DNA of 6,514 nt, from contig JBKHBN010000057.1 of the NCBI GenBank assembly GCA_046542355.1, positions 1 through 6,514 of the forward strand. The letters are read 5' to 3'. Within the stretch, counting starts at the first letter, position 1; each line of letters starts with the position of its first letter. Below the pieces are notes generated by a model. That model was given only the letters and a program-made list of their open reading frames with translations. It had not been told where the DNA came from and ran no database searches. This DNA comes from UBA1672 sp046542355 (GTDB lineage Bacteria; Pseudomonadota; Alphaproteobacteria; Micavibrionales; Micavibrionaceae). A program made the translations under genes and the position numbers. This document shows positions 6,378 through 6,514 of the stretch, in pieces.

Positions 6378-6514
6378 TTATTAGAAACTGCCCACCCCTC
6401 CCTGACAACCTCTAAAACAAAAGCATCCAGAAAAATTTTTAGAGAAACCCAGAACAAAAGTAACCGTCCGGTGAAGGCCGCCTGTTACGGTGATGTTGCT
6501 TTTGGTACATTCAG
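6372..6514 (+). CDS. Possible partial gene running off the right edge
   Basis: From ATG 6372 the plus strand is open for 47 codons to the window end, beginning MRLLETAHPSLTTSK and continuing RPVKAACYGDVAFGTF. The first part is Ser/Thr/Lys-rich and unconvincing and overlaps the autotransporter promoter on the other strand. The last third looks more protein-like, so an internal start (for example the GTG of PVKAACYG) is possible. The ribosome binding site is poor: AGG directly abuts the ATG. The frame also crosses a long potential RNA stem (6455-6504). It may be a divergent gene or chance; no family recognised. Confidence 0.25.
   Translation, partial: MRLLETAHPSLTTSKTKASRKIFRETQNKSNRPVKAACYGDVAFGTF
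6380..6408 (-). promoter_or_regulatory. Sigma70-type promoter for the autotransporter gene
   Basis: On the minus strand, -35 TTGTCA (6408-6403) is followed by exactly 17 bp and -10 TCTAAT (6385-6380). Each box matches the sigma70 consensus at five of six positions. Transcription would begin near 6373, leaving a leader of about 68 nt before the ATG at 6305. A second, weaker set starting at TTGTCT nearer the gene has poor spacing. This is a sequence-based call without experimental support. Confidence 0.6.
6455..6504 (+). other. Potential long RNA stem-loop
   Basis: CAAAAGTAAC (6455-6464) can pair with GTTGCTTTTG (6495-6504) over ten positions, one of them a U-G wobble on the plus-strand RNA. 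Inside, CCGT (6464-6467) can pair with ACGG (6487-6490), and CGG (6469-6471) with CCG (6478-6480). On the minus strand the wobble becomes an A-C mismatch, so a rightward transcript is favoured. There is no following T-run inside the window, so it cannot be called an intrinsic terminator. It may be a leader structure or a chance dyad. Confidence 0.35.

Noticed and set aside
729..6417. Shared 10-mer ACCTCTAAAA at 729-738 and 6408-6417 as a pair of element ends
   Set aside because: A match of ten bases is expected by chance several times in a window this long, the flanks differ, and the orientation is direct and not inverted.

Overview
The window looks like a piece of a Gram-negative chromosome, most likely from an alphaproteobacterium. 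Three things point that way: the alphaproteobacterial look of tRNA-Cys(GCA) with an encoded CCA end, the DEIGxMA-type HAMP segment in the chemoreceptor, and a large S8-protease autotransporter that needs an outer membrane. This placement is by inspection only, and no species is claimed.

Left part (1-918): a leftward block of short, A+T-rich genes next to the 3' end of the tRNA. It holds a partial gene running off the left edge (start at 429; 143 residues visible). I think this resembles the small C-terminal domains of polymorphic toxins, and it carries a perfect 2 x 18-bp in-frame tandem duplication. Upstream of it on the same strand is an open frame of 94 codons (448-732) with no usable start, probably a 5'-truncated gene. 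Together with a tRNA 3' end, a common integration target, this suggests an accessory-island remnant. Neither protein could be assigned to a family with confidence.

Middle (919-1321): a complete leftward tRNA-Cys(GCA), its likely promoters, and a roughly 330-bp A+T-rich intergenic region leading into the chemoreceptor gene.

Right part (1322-6305): two large, clearly real, convergent genes whose stop codons are 16 bp apart. The rightward gene encodes a 737-residue methyl-accepting chemotaxis protein: TM, periplasmic Cache-type sensor, TM, HAMP, signalling hairpin. The leftward gene encodes a 917-residue type V autotransporter with a signal peptide, PEQL-type repeats, a Gly/Ala-rich hydrophobic stretch, a Pro-rich linker, a subtilisin-family domain with an intact Asp/His/Ser triad, and a C-terminal outer-membrane barrel ending in Phe. 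They share no operon. A sensory link between them is only a guess.

Right edge (6306-6514): a good sigma70-type promoter for the autotransporter, a 13-bp dyad at its predicted start point, and a potential long RNA stem. A rightward open frame also leaves the window here, but it is weakly supported. No CRISPR array, complete insertion sequence, rRNA or intrinsic terminator was seen. The most unusual items are the toxin-like gene with its duplication, the truncated frame beside the tRNA, and the odd N-terminal extension of the protease.
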